Below are positions 47,658 through 57,226 of a stretch of DNA of 64,000 nucleotides, piece by piece. Origin of the DNA: Streptomyces sp. Ru73 (GTDB taxonomy: Bacteria > Actinomycetota > Actinomycetes > Streptomycetales > Streptomycetaceae); assembly GCF_002920575.1 (NCBI RefSeq), contig NZ_PQSQ01000033.1, positions 1 to 64,000 of the forward strand, written 5' to 3'. The notes under the pieces are model-generated. The model did no database searches and was not told the DNA's origin. It was given only the letters and a program-made list of their open reading frames with translations. Made by a program: the position numbers and the translations under genes. Each line of letters begins with the position of its first letter. The first letter of the stretch is position 1.

Positions 47658-48632
47658 ATGGCCACTTCTACACCCGCATCCGCGCCCGGTCCGGTGCCCG
47701 CCTCCAAGCCGCTCGGCTCGCTGTCCGTCTCCCCGCTGTCGCTCGGCGGCAACGTCTTCGGCTGGACCGCCGACACGACGACGTCGTTCGAGGTCCTGGA
47801 CGCGTTCACCGCGGCCGGCGGCAACTTCGTCGACACCGCCGACGCGTACTCCTTCTTCGCGCCCGGCAACAAGGGCGGCGAATCCGAGGCGATCATCGGC
47901 GACTGGCACACCGCCCGCGGCCGCCGCTCCGACCTGGTCATCGCCACGAAGGTCGGCGCCCTCCCCGAGCGCAAGGGCCTGTCCGCCGCCACCATCAAGG
48001 CGGCCGTCGACGAGTCCCTGACCCGCCTCCGCACGGACTACATCGACCTCTACTACACCCACTACGACGACGAGTCGGTCGAGGTCTCCGAGATCATCTC
48101 CACCCTCGACGAGCTGGTGAAGGCCGGCAAGGTCCGCGAGATCGGCGCCTCCAACATCTCCCCGGAACGCCTCCGGGAGTCCCTGGAGTTCTCCGACCGC
48201 GAGGGGCTGGCCAAGTACGTCGCCGTCCAGCCGCACTACAACCTCGTCTCCCGCGACACGTACGAGGGCCCGCTGCGCGACGTCGCCGCCCAGCACGGTC
48301 TGGGCGCCATGCCGTACTACGGCCTCGCCTCCGGCTTCCTGACCGGCAAGTACCGCCCGGGCACGGACGTGGAGAGCGCCCGCTCCGGCAAGGCCGCCGA
48401 ACACCTCGCCACCGAGCGCGGCCGCCGCGTCCTCGCCGCCCTCGACGAGGTCGCCGAACGCCACGGCGCCGAGCAGGCCACCGTCGCCCTCGCCTGGCTC
48501 GCCGCCCAGCCCACGGTCACGGCCCCCATCGCCAGCGCCCGCACCGTCGCCCAGCTCCCGGCCCTCATGGCCCTCTCGACCCTCCGCCTCACCAAGGAGG
48601 ACGTCTCCCAGCTGACGGAGGCCTCGGAGTAA
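47658..48632 (+). CDS. Aldo/keto reductase
   Basis: 324 residues, a TIM-barrel NADPH-dependent oxidoreductase. The tetrad is complete: Asp59 and Tyr64 in DTADAYSFF, Lys98 in VIATKVG, His135 in YYTHYDDE. The NADPH-binding end, with PIASARTVAQL, is also present. It resembles the YajO/Tas-type subfamily; the substrate is unknown. ATG 47658 has no clear ribosome site; a longer reading from 47532 would add 42 low-complexity residues and is less likely. Confidence 0.93.
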   Translation: MATSTPASAPGPVPASKPLGSLSVSPLSLGGNVFGWTADTTTSFEVLDAFTAAGGNFVDTADAYSFFAPGNKGGESEAIIGDWHTARGRRSDLVIATKVGALPERKGLSAATIKAAVDESLTRLRTDYIDLYYTHYDDESVEVSEIISTLDELVKAGKVREIGASNISPERLRESLEFSDREGLAKYVAVQPHYNLVSRDTYEGPLRDVAAQHGLGAMPYYGLASGFLTGKYRPGTDVESARSGKAAEHLATERGRRVLAALDEVAERHGAEQATVALAWLAAQPTVTAPIASARTVAQLPALMALSTLRLTKEDVSQLTEASE

Positions 48633-48665
48633 CCCGCGACCTGGCACGCACTCGCGCCACACACC

Positions 48666-48702
48666 GAGGGCGGCCGCGTACAAACCGTACGCAGCCGCCC
48701 TC
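48666..48702. terminator. Terminator behind the aldo/keto reductase gene
   Basis: A 16-base arm (48666-48681) pairs with 48687-48702 with one mismatch, loop AAACC. It lies in a convergent gap and may serve both genes. Confidence 0.75.
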
Positions 48703-48721
48703 GACGCGTTCCCGCCCCTGC

Positions 48722-48814
48722 GGCCCCCTCTCCTGAGGTTCTGGCCTCTGGGATTCTGGCTCCCCGAGGTGCCGGCCCTCCGGGCCCCCTCCCCTGAGGT
48801 TCTGGCCTCTGGGG
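48722..48814. repeat. 30-bp direct repeat, two copies
   Basis: CTGAGGTTCTGGCCTCTGGG with its upstream GGCCCCCTC flank occurs at 48722-48752 and again at 48782-48814, 60 bases apart, with a rougher partial copy between them. Non-coding, in the convergent gap. Confidence 0.75.
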
Positions 48815-49114
48815 TCACTTCCGGTCGACGGCCAGCCAGGACGCCGCCGCCACGGCCCCGGCCACGGCGAACACCGAAGGCCACGCGCCCACCTTCTTCG
48901 CCAGCGGATGCGACCCGGCGAAGGCCGCCACGTACAGCCCGCTCAGCGCGGCCGCCGTACCGTTCCCGCCCTTCCGCTGCCACTCCCGAGCGGCCACGGC
49001 CCCGGCCGCCGCCAGCGCCACGCCCCCGAGCGGCCGCTTCTTCGTCCACCGAGCCACGCCGTACCCCCCGACCAGCCCACCAGCCGCCACCACACTCGCC
49101 GGAACCCGAGCCAT
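48815..49114 (-). CDS. Small membrane protein
   Basis: 99 residues with three hydrophobic segments: about 4-22 (PASVVAAGGLVGGYGVA), 29-44 and 55-92. A basic loop WTKKRP lies between the first two. No catalytic motif and no family recognised. ATG 49114 has GGAGG eight bases upstream, which is why it is accepted and why the longer frame to 49234 is not. Confidence 0.7.
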   Translation of the reverse strand: MARVPASVVAAGGLVGGYGVARWTKKRPLGGVALAAAGAVAAREWQRKGGNGTAAALSGLYVAAFAGSHPLAKKVGAWPSVFAVAGAVAAASWLAVDRK

Positions 49115-49254
49115 CACGACAACCTCCACATCATGGGACCTTTCGGCCGATGCTACGACCGGGCATCTGGGCGCCCGTCGGAGGGCGGAGTGATGCCGCT
49201 CACTCCGCGCCCTATTTCGGTCTGAAATGATCACAACGTTGCCACGATGAGTCG

Positions 49255-50198
49255 ATGGCGAATGAAACGTTCATTGGGCACGTGGACGGGGTGGTCCCCG
49301 GGACCGTCTTCGGCGACAGGGAAGCCGTCAAGGCGGCGAAGCTGCACTACCAGCACCAGTCCGGTATCTCGATCAACAAGGATTCGGACGGTGCCTGGGT
49401 CGCGAACGCGATCGTCCTCAACGGTGGCTACGAGGACGACGAAGACCACTGGGACTGGATCCGCTACACCGGTGCTGGCGCCCGCGATGAGCGGAAGAAG
49501 CAGATCGCTGACCAGGACTGGGACTACAAGGACAACGCGGCGTTGAAGCGGAGCCACGAGCGTGGGCACCCCATCCGCATCATCCGTGGGCACAAGGGCG
49601 ACAAGCAGTACTCGCCCAAGGAGGGCTACCGGTACGACGGTCTCTACGAGATCACCGACATCCGCATGGTGCCGGGGAAGTCCGGCTGGCAGATCTGCCA
49701 GTTCGACCTGTACCGCCTGACGGACTCACAGCAGGAACTCACCAAGGCCGAGCAGGACATCGCCGCGCTCTTCGACTTCGACGCGGAGGAGAAGTTTCCG
49801 GAGACGCGTACGACGACCGTGCAGCGCATCGTGCGGGACACCGCGGTCGTACGGCGCGTGAAGGAGATGTACGACCACACGTGCCAGGTGTGTGGCATCC
49901 GCCTCGTGGGCGCGGGGGCAAGGCATACAGCGAAGGGGCGCACATCCGGCCGCTGGGGAAACGGCATCGGGGGCCTGATGTGGAGCAGAACGTCCTCTGC
50001 CTTTGCGCCAACTGCCACGTGCGCCTCGACAACGGTGCCCTCTACATCTCGGACGACTGGCGGGTTGTGGACCGCGCGGCCGCCGCGCAGCCGGATGCCG
50101 TCTTTCCCGAACTCACCCGGTATCCCGGGCACAACCTCGGCATCGACTACATCAGGTACCACCGCACGTGGTGGGACGAGAAGCTGTCCACGTCCTAG
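49255..50198 (+). pseudogene. SRA(YDG)-HNH modification-dependent endonuclease, frameshifted
   Basis: Residues 1-135 are a YDG/SRA domain (HVDGVVPGTVFGDREAV, NGGYEDDEDHWDWIRYTG, GYRYDGLYEIT) that in relatives reads methylated cytosine. The nuclease half begins as EMYDHTCQVCGIRL, then the frame runs into nonsense. In another frame the expected continuation appears from about 49917 to 50198: KAYSEGAHIRPLG, VLCLCANCHVRLDNGALY, the two halves of the HNH finger. One missing base in the G-run at 49914-49918 explains it; with six Gs the protein would be about 314 residues. Type IV-like restriction enzymes of this design cut methylated foreign DNA. No methylase nearby. Confidence 0.85.
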
Positions 50199-50268
50199 CG
50201 CCCTCCCTGCCACGGGCCAGCCCCGCGTGGCGGTGCCGCGTTAGTCGGGCCGGAGCCCGGGGTCGCGG

Positions 50269-51651
50269 TTATTCGGGGGGTGGGGTGTGGCGGGTGTGGT
50301 GGGCGTGGGTGAGGGCTGGGTGGGCCAGGGGTTTGGTTTGCCAGAGGTGGTGGAGGAGGGTGCGTTCGCGGGTGTGGAAGTCGGGGGTGGGGCCGGTGCG
50401 GTGGGCGCGGCGGCGGAGGAAGGCGAGGGACGTGGCCACGGCGGCGTACTCGGAGACGGCGCGGGCCGCGGCCGGGCCGTGGGTGCGGCGGGCGATCGTC
50501 CGGGCGAGGGCGCGGGTCTTGAGGGAGGAGAGGGTGAGCGGGTCGGTCGGGGTGAGCCAGCCGGCGGCCGCGTACGGGGGGAGGTAGGTGCGCAGGGAGA
50601 GCAGTTCCTGGCGGCGGGACCAGACCGCGAGGCAGGAGACGGCCGCGAAGACCGGGACCATGAAGAGCCCGTAGACGGCCAGGAAGCCGAAGCTGCCGAG
50701 GGAGGACGCGCTGTTCCATATGGAGTGCAGCAGGATCGCCGTCGTGAGGCCGAGGACGGGCAGCGCCAGGCGCAGCGCGCGGTGGTGCGGGTAACGGGTC
50801 GCGGCTATGCCGAAGGCCAGGCCGGTCAGGACCGTGAAGAGCGGGTGCGCGAACGGCGACATGATGACGCGTACGAAGAAGGTGCCCGCGGTGAGCGAGT
50901 CGGCGAGCCCGGCCAGTGAGTGCAGGCTGAGGGAGCCGAGGGAGAGGTCACGGCCGACGGCGTTGCCTAGGTAGAGGACGTTCTCGGTGAAGGCGAAGCC
51001 GGTGGCGGTGAGGCCGGCGATGACGATGCCGTCCGTGATGCCGTCGACGTGCCGTCTGCGGAAGACGAAGAGCAGCAGGATGGCGGCGGCCTTCGCCGAC
51101 TCCTCCACGACGGGCGCCACGACCGTACTGCTCCAGGTCTCGGCGTCGGCGGGCGAGACGCTGGCGATGTTCGTACTCAGCCACTGGGTCGCGAAGCCGT
51201 TGGCGACGATCGCGACGAGCGTCGCGGCACACGCGCCCCAGGCGAAGGCGAACGCGAGGTTGCGCCAGGGCTCCGGCTCCACGCGGTCGAGCCAGCGGAA
51301 GACCGTGACGAGAACCGGTACCGGGAAGACGGCGAGTGCGAAGCCGACCAGGAAGCCCTCGGTGCCGGTCTGCCGGCGGACCATGGTCAGGATGGCGATG
51401 CCGGACAGGGTCAGCAGCGCTACGAGGGTGAAGAGCGAGAGGACGCGGAGCCAGGCTCGGCGGGAGGCCGAGGCGGGGGCGGAAGCCGGTGACTCCCGGC
51501 GCGTGAACAGCAGGCGGGCGAGGACGCCCCGGTGGCAGCCGCGCGTACCGGTCGTGGTGCCGTCCGGGGCCGGGGGCATGGCCGGTGGCCCGCTCGGCGG
51601 TCCGTACGAGGGACCCGAGGGGCGGTCCGGTGACGGCTGTGACGGGTGCAC
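50269..51651 (-). CDS. PrsW-family intramembrane metalloprotease
   Basis: About 460 residues. A Pro-rich cytoplasmic N-terminus is followed by eight or so membrane helices between about 70 and 355. The four PrsW motifs are intact: EESAK at 183-187, TEN with Glu223, HPLF with His269 and HSIWN with His309. In Bacillus PrsW makes the first cut in an anti-sigma factor. A soluble helical tail follows the helices. GTG 51651 lies six bases behind TACTGT, a possible -10 box, so the mRNA may be leaderless; a start at 51690 is possible. A membrane-tethered sigma factor lies 8 kb away. Confidence 0.88.
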   Translation of the reverse strand: MHPSQPSPDRPSGPSYGPPSGPPAMPPAPDGTTTGTRGCHRGVLARLLFTRRESPASAPASASRRAWLRVLSLFTLVALLTLSGIAILTMVRRQTGTEGFLVGFALAVFPVPVLVTVFRWLDRVEPEPWRNLAFAFAWGACAATLVAIVANGFATQWLSTNIASVSPADAETWSSTVVAPVVEESAKAAAILLLFVFRRRHVDGITDGIVIAGLTATGFAFTENVLYLGNAVGRDLSLGSLSLHSLAGLADSLTAGTFFVRVIMSPFAHPLFTVLTGLAFGIAATRYPHHRALRLALPVLGLTTAILLHSIWNSASSLGSFGFLAVYGLFMVPVFAAVSCLAVWSRRQELLSLRTYLPPYAAAGWLTPTDPLTLSSLKTRALARTIARRTHGPAAARAVSEYAAVATSLAFLRRRAHRTGPTPDFHTRERTLLHHLWQTKPLAHPALTHAHHTRHTPPPE

Positions 51652-51895
51652 TCTTCGACAGTAACCACCAGGTGGCGGCGGCGCGCGCACTCACGTACCC
51701 GGGCCGATAGCTGTCGGTACCGGGGGCGAATACGGGGCGGATTCCGGTCGGATTCCGGTCGGCTTCCGGTTGGGAAGCGGGCGGGAGCCGTCCGGAGCCG
51801 AGTGGGAGCTGTCCGGAGCGGGCGGGAGCTGTTCGGAACCGGGCGGGAGCCGTCCAGAACGTGCGGGGTGCCGGTCGCCCACCGGCCGTTGCCGG

Positions 51896-52615
51896 TCAGT
51901 CGGCGCGGCGCCGGAAGAGGAGGTCGTGGACGATGTGCCCCTTGTCCAGACCCTGGCCCTCGAACTTGGTGAGGGGGCGGAAGTCGGGGCGGGGCGCGTA
52001 GCCGTCGTGCAGGTTCTCCAGGGTCGGCTCGGCGCTCAGGACCTCGAGCATCTGCTCGGCGTACGGCTCCCAGTCGGTCGCGCAGTGCACGATCGCGCCC
52101 GGCGCGAGCCGCGTCGTGACCAGGGAAAGGAACTCCGGCTGGATCAGGCGGCGCTTGTGGTGACGCTTTTTGGGCCACGGGTCAGGGAAGTACACGCGCA
52201 GTCCGGCCAACGAGGCGGGGGCGAGCATCTCGCGGAGGAGGATGATCGCGTCACCGTTGGCCACCCGGATGTTGGACAGGCCGTTGCGCTCGGCGAGGGC
52301 GAGGAGGTTGCCCTGGCCAGGGGTGTGGACGTCGCAGGCGAGGATGCCGGTGTCCGGGTCGGCGGCGGCCATCTGGGCCGTCGCCTCGCCCATGCCGAAG
52401 CCGATCTCCAGGACGACGGGCAGGCCGTCGAACAGCTCGTCCAGGTCGATGCGGGAGAGGCCGTCGATGTCCAGGCCCCACTTGGGCCACAGGCGGCGGA
52501 TCGCGTCGGCCTGGGAGGGCGAGACGCGGCTGCGGCGCGGCTGGAACGAGCGGATGCGGCGCTCGTGGTGCGAGCCCGCCGGGTCGGCGGCCGGGCCTGT
52601 GCCGTGCGGGAACAT
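51896..52615 (-). CDS. trmB: tRNA (guanine-46-N7)-methyltransferase, 5' end uncertain
   Basis: 239 residues from ATG 52615. It methylates G46 in tRNA variable loops with S-adenosylmethionine. Motifs: VVLEIGFGMGEATAQMA (SAM site), ILACDVHTPGQGNLL, YFPDPWPKKRHHKRRL (family signature) and TDWEPYAEQM. The same frame stays open upstream and reads like a disordered Pro/Ala-rich extension, up to about 52840. There a good -10 box (TAGAAT, 52850-52845) is followed nine bases later by a GTG that is out of frame. The true start may thus lie upstream behind an indel, or be a CTG. Confidence 0.9.
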   Translation of the reverse strand: MFPHGTGPAADPAGSHHERRIRSFQPRRSRVSPSQADAIRRLWPKWGLDIDGLSRIDLDELFDGLPVVLEIGFGMGEATAQMAAADPDTGILACDVHTPGQGNLLALAERNGLSNIRVANGDAIILLREMLAPASLAGLRVYFPDPWPKKRHHKRRLIQPEFLSLVTTRLAPGAIVHCATDWEPYAEQMLEVLSAEPTLENLHDGYAPRPDFRPLTKFEGQGLDKGHIVHDLLFRRRAD

Positions 52616-52844
52616 GGGCTCGCGCCCGCCGGGCCGGGTGCCTGCGGCGGGCGTCTGCGGGGCCGGCCGGCCCGCCGGCTGGTCGGCCGACTGCGGGGCC
52701 GAGTGCGGGGTCGGCCGGTCGGCCGGCTGCCGAGGGGCCTCCGCGTCGGGCGCCGACGGGACGGCGGCGCCACCCTCGCGCGTCTCGGTGGTGGCGGGGG
52801 CGGGCTCGGCTGGGGTGGCGGGGGTTCTCGGACACAGTGGGTCG

Positions 52845-52850
52845 ATTCTA
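52845..52850 (-). promoter_or_regulatory. -10 box upstream of trmB
   Basis: TAGAAT on the minus strand is a near-consensus vegetative -10 element, 230 bases before ATG 52615 and nine bases before a GTG in another frame. Confidence 0.45.
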
Positions 52851-53148
52851 CGGGCGGGTGGGGACGGGGCGAGGCGGGCGGGCAGGCCGGGGACGGGACG
52901 CGGTCCGGCCGCCCGGTGGGTGGGGCGGGGTGCGACGCCGGCTGCCCGGTGGTGGGTGGGGGCGCGGCCTCGGCGCCCGTCGGCGGGGTGCCGATGTGCC
53001 CGCCCCTCCCCAAGCTCTCGGTTCCGCTCGAGCAGGGGGCACCACCGCCCCAGCGGTCCGCGGCCCACAGCGGGGATTGCGTACGGCCGCCGGCTGCCCC
53101 AGCGGCCCCCGCTGCCCACAGCGGTGGTGGGAAAAGAGGCCGCGCGGG

Positions 53149-54564
53149 TCACCCCAGCAGTCGCAGTGCCCGTTCCGCTATTTCCCTGCCGATGGGGAGG
53201 GACGCCGTGGCTGCCGGGGACGGGGCGTTCAGTACGTGGATGGTGTGCGGGCCCTCCGTGATGAGGAAGTCGTCGACGAGGGTGCCGTCAGGGAGGACGG
53301 CCTGGGCGCGGACGCCGGCCGGGGCCGGGACGAGGTCGCCGGGCGTGACGGCCGGGAGCAGGCGGCGGACCGCGTCGGTGAAGGCGCGCTTCGAGAGGGA
53401 ACGGTGCAGCTCACCCGTGCCGTACCGCCAGTGGCGCCGGGCTATCTGCCAGGCGCCCGGGTACGCCAGGGTGCCCGCCAGCTCGCCCGGCCGGACCGTG
53501 CGCCAGTCGTACCCCTCGCGGGCCAGGGCCGGGACGGCGTTCGGCCCGATGTGCACGTCGCCGTGGATGCCGCGGGTCAGATGGACGCCGAGGAACGGGA
53601 ACGCCGGGTCGGGGACGGGGTAGACCAGGCCGCGTACGAGGGAGTCGCGCGCGGGGGAGAGGGAGTAGTACTCGCCGCGGAACGGGACGATGCGCATGCC
53701 GGGGGCGTCACCGGCCAGCCGGGCGACCCGGTCGCAGTGCAGACCCGCGCAGTTCACCAGGGCCCGGGCGCGGACGACCCGGCCGCCGGACGTACGGACC
53801 GCGACGCGGCCGGCGCGGCGGCCGATCGTGCACACGTCGGCGCCGTACTCGATGCGCGCGCCGGCCTCCGTCGCCAGGTCGGCCAGGCGTGCGGCGACCG
53901 CGCCGAAGTCGGCGATGCCGGTCGTGCCGACGTGGATGGCGGCGAGGCCGCGCACCTCCGGCTCGTACTCCAGGATCTGCGCGGGGCCCAGCTCGCGGAC
54001 GGGGATGCCGTGCTCCCGGCCGCGCTGGATGAGGGAGTGCAGGCGGGGCAGCTCGGCGCGGTCGGTGGCGACGATCAGCTTGCCGGTGATCTCGTGGGGT
54101 ATGTCGTGCTCGGCGCAGAACTTGGCCATCTCGGCCGAGCCCTCCAGCGCGAAGCGGGCCTTGAGGGAGCCGGGCGGGTAGTAGATACCGCTGTGGATCA
54201 CGCCGCTGTTGCGGCCCGTCTGGTGGCGGGCCGGTCCCGGCTCCTTCTCCAGCACGACGACGCGGGTGCCGGGGGCTGCCCGGGTGATCGCGTACGCCGT
54301 CGACAGGCCGACGATGCCGGCACCGATGATCACCACGTCGCAGTCGGAGTGGCGGGTGGGGCCAGGCGTCGGGACCGCCCGCGCGGCATCGTCGGCATGC
54401 ACGGCAGGAGCAGCGCCGGTATGCGCGGCACGGGTGGCAGGGGCAGCGGCCGCCCGCTCCGCTCCCACGGGCTTCCCCAGCCCCGCTTCCGCACGCCGCG
54501 CAGCCTGCGCGGAGCCCTCGGGTGCCTCCCCCTCGGGCCGCCCCTCCGCCTGCTCGAACGCCAT
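53149..54564 (-). CDS. lhgO: L-2-hydroxyglutarate oxidase (LhgO-type FAD oxidoreductase)
   Basis: 471 residues. Residues 1-70 are a low-complexity Ala/Glu-rich extension. The FAD Rossmann site VVIIGAGIVGLSTAYA lies at 77-92, then KEPGPARHQTGRNSGVIHSGIYYPPGS-type motifs, PFRGEYYSL and HLTRGIHGDVHIGPNA typical of LhgO. Expected reaction: L-2-hydroxyglutarate to 2-oxoglutarate with electrons to quinone or oxygen, a repair of wasteful dehydrogenase products. ATG with GGGAGG nine bases upstream. Confidence 0.9.
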   Translation of the reverse strand: MAFEQAEGRPEGEAPEGSAQAARRAEAGLGKPVGAERAAAAPATRAAHTGAAPAVHADDAARAVPTPGPTRHSDCDVVIIGAGIVGLSTAYAITRAAPGTRVVVLEKEPGPARHQTGRNSGVIHSGIYYPPGSLKARFALEGSAEMAKFCAEHDIPHEITGKLIVATDRAELPRLHSLIQRGREHGIPVRELGPAQILEYEPEVRGLAAIHVGTTGIADFGAVAARLADLATEAGARIEYGADVCTIGRRAGRVAVRTSGGRVVRARALVNCAGLHCDRVARLAGDAPGMRIVPFRGEYYSLSPARDSLVRGLVYPVPDPAFPFLGVHLTRGIHGDVHIGPNAVPALAREGYDWRTVRPGELAGTLAYPGAWQIARRHWRYGTGELHRSLSKRAFTDAVRRLLPAVTPGDLVPAPAGVRAQAVLPDGTLVDDFLITEGPHTIHVLNAPSPAATASLPIGREIAERALRLLG

Positions 54565-54945
54565 CGCGGCAGCACCTCCCCATCACGAGCAACGTCACGT
54601 CACGACCGACATACCCATCATGACGGGGAGCACTGACATCCGACCGCTGCCGGCTTCCCCGCCGGGCCGCCGGGCAGGGTACGACCAGCGCGGCGGCCGC
54701 TACGGCGGGCCGCCGGGAGCAGCCGAAAGAGCCACCTGCCGACGGACCGGAGGCTGACGGCGCGGAGACCGACGGCGCGGAGACCGACGGCGCCGGCGGA
54801 CCGGCCCAGCACCGGCGGACCGGCCCAGCACCGCCAACCCGAGCCCGCACCGATACCCCGGGCCCGCACCCCGGCGCGCGGTCCGCTCACCCGCCTCCGC
54901 TCGGCCCTGCCGCGGCAGGCCCGTACACGCAGCTCCGCCCCGGCC
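54565..54945. other. Intergenic region with short tandem repeats
   Basis: 381 bases between two minus-strand genes. A 15-bp unit (GACGGCGCGGAGACC) is repeated about three times near 54755-54797, followed by two copies of a 19-bp unit (GGCGGACCGGCCCAGCACC). It must contain the lhgO promoter at its left edge; no gene is supported. Confidence 0.5.
54755..54833. repeat. Compound tandem repeat (15-bp x3, 19-bp x2)
   Basis: Adjacent short arrays with the units GACGGCGCGGAGACC and GGCGGACCGGCCCAGCACC. Non-coding as far as can be seen. Confidence 0.75.
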
Positions 54946-56523
54946 TCAGGCCTGCGCCACCAGCAGCGGCCTGGCCCGTTCGCGGAGCTCCACCACGCGG
55001 GGCTCGTCGCCGTACGGCTCCAGGCGGTGCAGGAGGTCGCGTACGTACTCCGTCGTGCGCGCCGAGGAGATCCGCCCGGCCACCTCGACCGCGCGGGTGC
55101 CCGCCGCGCAGGCCGCGTCCAGATTGCCCGACTCCAGCTCGGCCACCGCCGACACCACCAGCCGCAGGCCGTGCGAGCGCACGAACTCCTCGGTGGGGCG
55201 GGACAGGGCCTGTTCCGTGAAGCGCCGTACCTGGCGCGGAAGTCTCAGGTCGCGGTAGCACTCGGCGGCGTCGGCGGCGAACCGCTCGTACGAGTAGAAG
55301 TCCAGCCAGGACGGGTCCGGGTCGCCGTCCCTGGACCGTTCGAGCCAGCCCTCGGAGGCCTTCAGGGCGACCTCGCAGGCGCGGCCCTCGCCGGCCTTCG
55401 CCTGGGCTCTGGCCTCGACCAGCCGGAAGAAGCTCATCGTGCGGGCCGTGGCCAGCCCGCGGTTGCGTTCCAGCGCCGCCTGGGCGAGGTCGACGCCCTC
55501 GTCGGCGAAGCCCCGGTACGTCGCCTGCAGCGACATGGACGCCAGGACGTAGCCCCCCAGGGGCACGTCGGCCGCGGCGCGTGCCAGGCGCAGCGCCTGG
55601 ATGTAGTACCGCTGCGCCGCCTCCTGCTGGCCCGTGTCGAACGCCATCCACCCGGCCAGCCGGGTCAGTTCGGCGGTGGCCCCGAACAGCGCGCGCCCCA
55701 CCTCGTCGCTGTACGAGGCGAGGAGTAACGGCGCCGCGTCCACCCGGAGGCACTCCGGAACCATCGAGGAACGCCAGTCGCCGCCCCCGTACTTGGAGTC
55801 CCAGCGGCGCGCGTCCTCGGCCGCCTCGCGGAGCTTGGAGACGTCGCTGTGGCCGACGTGCTGCGGCAGCGGCTCGCTGCCGGCCGCCGCCTCCTTCGGT
55901 TCCTCCCGGCCGGTGGCTCTGTCCCTCGCGGAGACGGCGCCCGGCTTGCCCTCGGGCACGGCGGCCGGCCCCGAAGGAGCGCCGTCGGGGCCCGTGTCCG
56001 CCTCCGTGTCGTGCGGTCCGCCGCGGCCGGCCTCGGCTTCGGGCACGCCGCGCGCCACCGAACTGTCGGCCGGGGATATGAGCCAGCGGGACGCGGGCGT
56101 GGCGTACGCGCTCACGGCGAAGGAACCGGCCAGGCTCTGCCAGATGCCGCCGCCGCCCGCCCGGCGTCCGGCCAGATCCAGCCGGTACAGCTCGGTCGCG
56201 GACCGTACGGCCGCGCTCACGTCACGGGGGAAGGCCAGGCCGACCTCGGGCGCGGGATCGGCGTCGGCCAGCCCGATCTCGTGCAGCGGCACCGGACGGC
56301 CGAGCTTGCTGCCGATCGCAGCCGCAATCAGATGTGGCGCGGCACCCTGCGGGACCATGCCTTTCGACACCCACCGGGCGACGGACGTCTTGTCGTAACG
56401 AAGCGTCAGTCCGCGCTGCGCACCGAGGTCGTTGACCCGACGGGCGAGCCCGGCGTTACTGATCCCCGCGAGGGCGAGAACGGTGCCGAGTTTTTCGTTC
56501 GGCCCGCGAGTATCCCTGGACAT
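54946..56523 (-). CDS. Sporulation-associated regulator of the NsdA/Orf1590 type
   Basis: 525 residues. An HTH-like N-terminal domain (residues about 8-95: [37 protein letters not shown]) is followed by a variable Pro/Ala-rich linker (about 145-215). The long C-terminal half consists of TPR-like repeats ([30 protein letters not shown]). This matches the streptomycete family that includes NsdA, which restrains sporulation and antibiotic production, and griseus Orf1590. ATG 56523 is preferred because GAGGGG lies five bases upstream; the GTG two codons earlier overlaps that site. Confidence 0.85.
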   Translation of the reverse strand: MSRDTRGPNEKLGTVLALAGISNAGLARRVNDLGAQRGLTLRYDKTSVARWVSKGMVPQGAAPHLIAAAIGSKLGRPVPLHEIGLADADPAPEVGLAFPRDVSAAVRSATELYRLDLAGRRAGGGGIWQSLAGSFAVSAYATPASRWLISPADSSVARGVPEAEAGRGGPHDTEADTGPDGAPSGPAAVPEGKPGAVSARDRATGREEPKEAAAGSEPLPQHVGHSDVSKLREAAEDARRWDSKYGGGDWRSSMVPECLRVDAAPLLLASYSDEVGRALFGATAELTRLAGWMAFDTGQQEAAQRYYIQALRLARAAADVPLGGYVLASMSLQATYRGFADEGVDLAQAALERNRGLATARTMSFFRLVEARAQAKAGEGRACEVALKASEGWLERSRDGDPDPSWLDFYSYERFAADAAECYRDLRLPRQVRRFTEQALSRPTEEFVRSHGLRLVVSAVAELESGNLDAACAAGTRAVEVAGRISSARTTEYVRDLLHRLEPYGDEPRVVELRERARPLLVAQA

Positions 56524-57226
56524 GCGCACCCCTCGACCAAGCGACGGCCACCCCGTACTCCCCGGGGCATGCGTCCACCCAGAGTAGTTCGCTGAATCCC
56601 GACCGTTAAGGGCCGGTGTCTTGGATGGCGAGATTCATGTCCGAAGGGGAGGACGGGTGTGGGCATGTGCTCCGGGTACGTGTTGCCGTGCGCCCGTCCG
56701 TGCGCGCTGGCCGCCCCGCCGCGGGCACGTTTCCATGGAACCTGCGTGGGTCGGCCCGCTGCACTGGATCCAGTGGGCTGGGGGACACCGCCACCTCATT
56801 CCCCGCGGGTGGCGGTCCGGTCCGGGGGGTGAGTCCCACCTCCCGGACTGTCGCGATCACTTCCGCAACGCCTCGGGATCGGACCGTACAGCGGTCCGTA
56901 CGGTCCGGGCGGCGGGCCATGAGCTTCGCCGACCGCCCCCGAGTGCGCCGGGTGAGCGCCGAGAGTGCTCCCCTCCGCAACGTATCGGTACGGAACGGAC
57001 TTTGGCTGAATACCGTCACCCGCCGGTTTCTCGCCGCGCGCGTCGCGCGGGCTCTTCGGGGGGCGTGGCCGGGCACGTACACGCCGTCCCCGTGCCACCT
57101 CCCGTACGCCCCTGCCGTGGCAGAGTGTTCCGCACAACAGCAGTGCCGTGCGCCGTGCGGGGCGGCCGAGCGCCCCGTGGCCGGTGTACGGAGCGAAGCG
57201 ACGGGGAGACGGGCGGGGAGGCCGCG
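56524..57226. other. Long divergent intergenic region
   Basis: 703 bases between the sporulation-associated gene and the asparagine-synthase-like gene. I looked for a short precursor peptide gene on both strands and found none with a ribosome site and plausible sequence. It should contain both promoters; nothing else is supported. Confidence 0.5.

Noticed and set aside
56524..57226. A lasso or other RiPP precursor gene upstream of the asparagine-synthase-like gene
   Set aside because: Short frames there lack a ribosome site, a leader/core pattern and partner genes (recognition element, protease), so a RiPP cluster is not supported.
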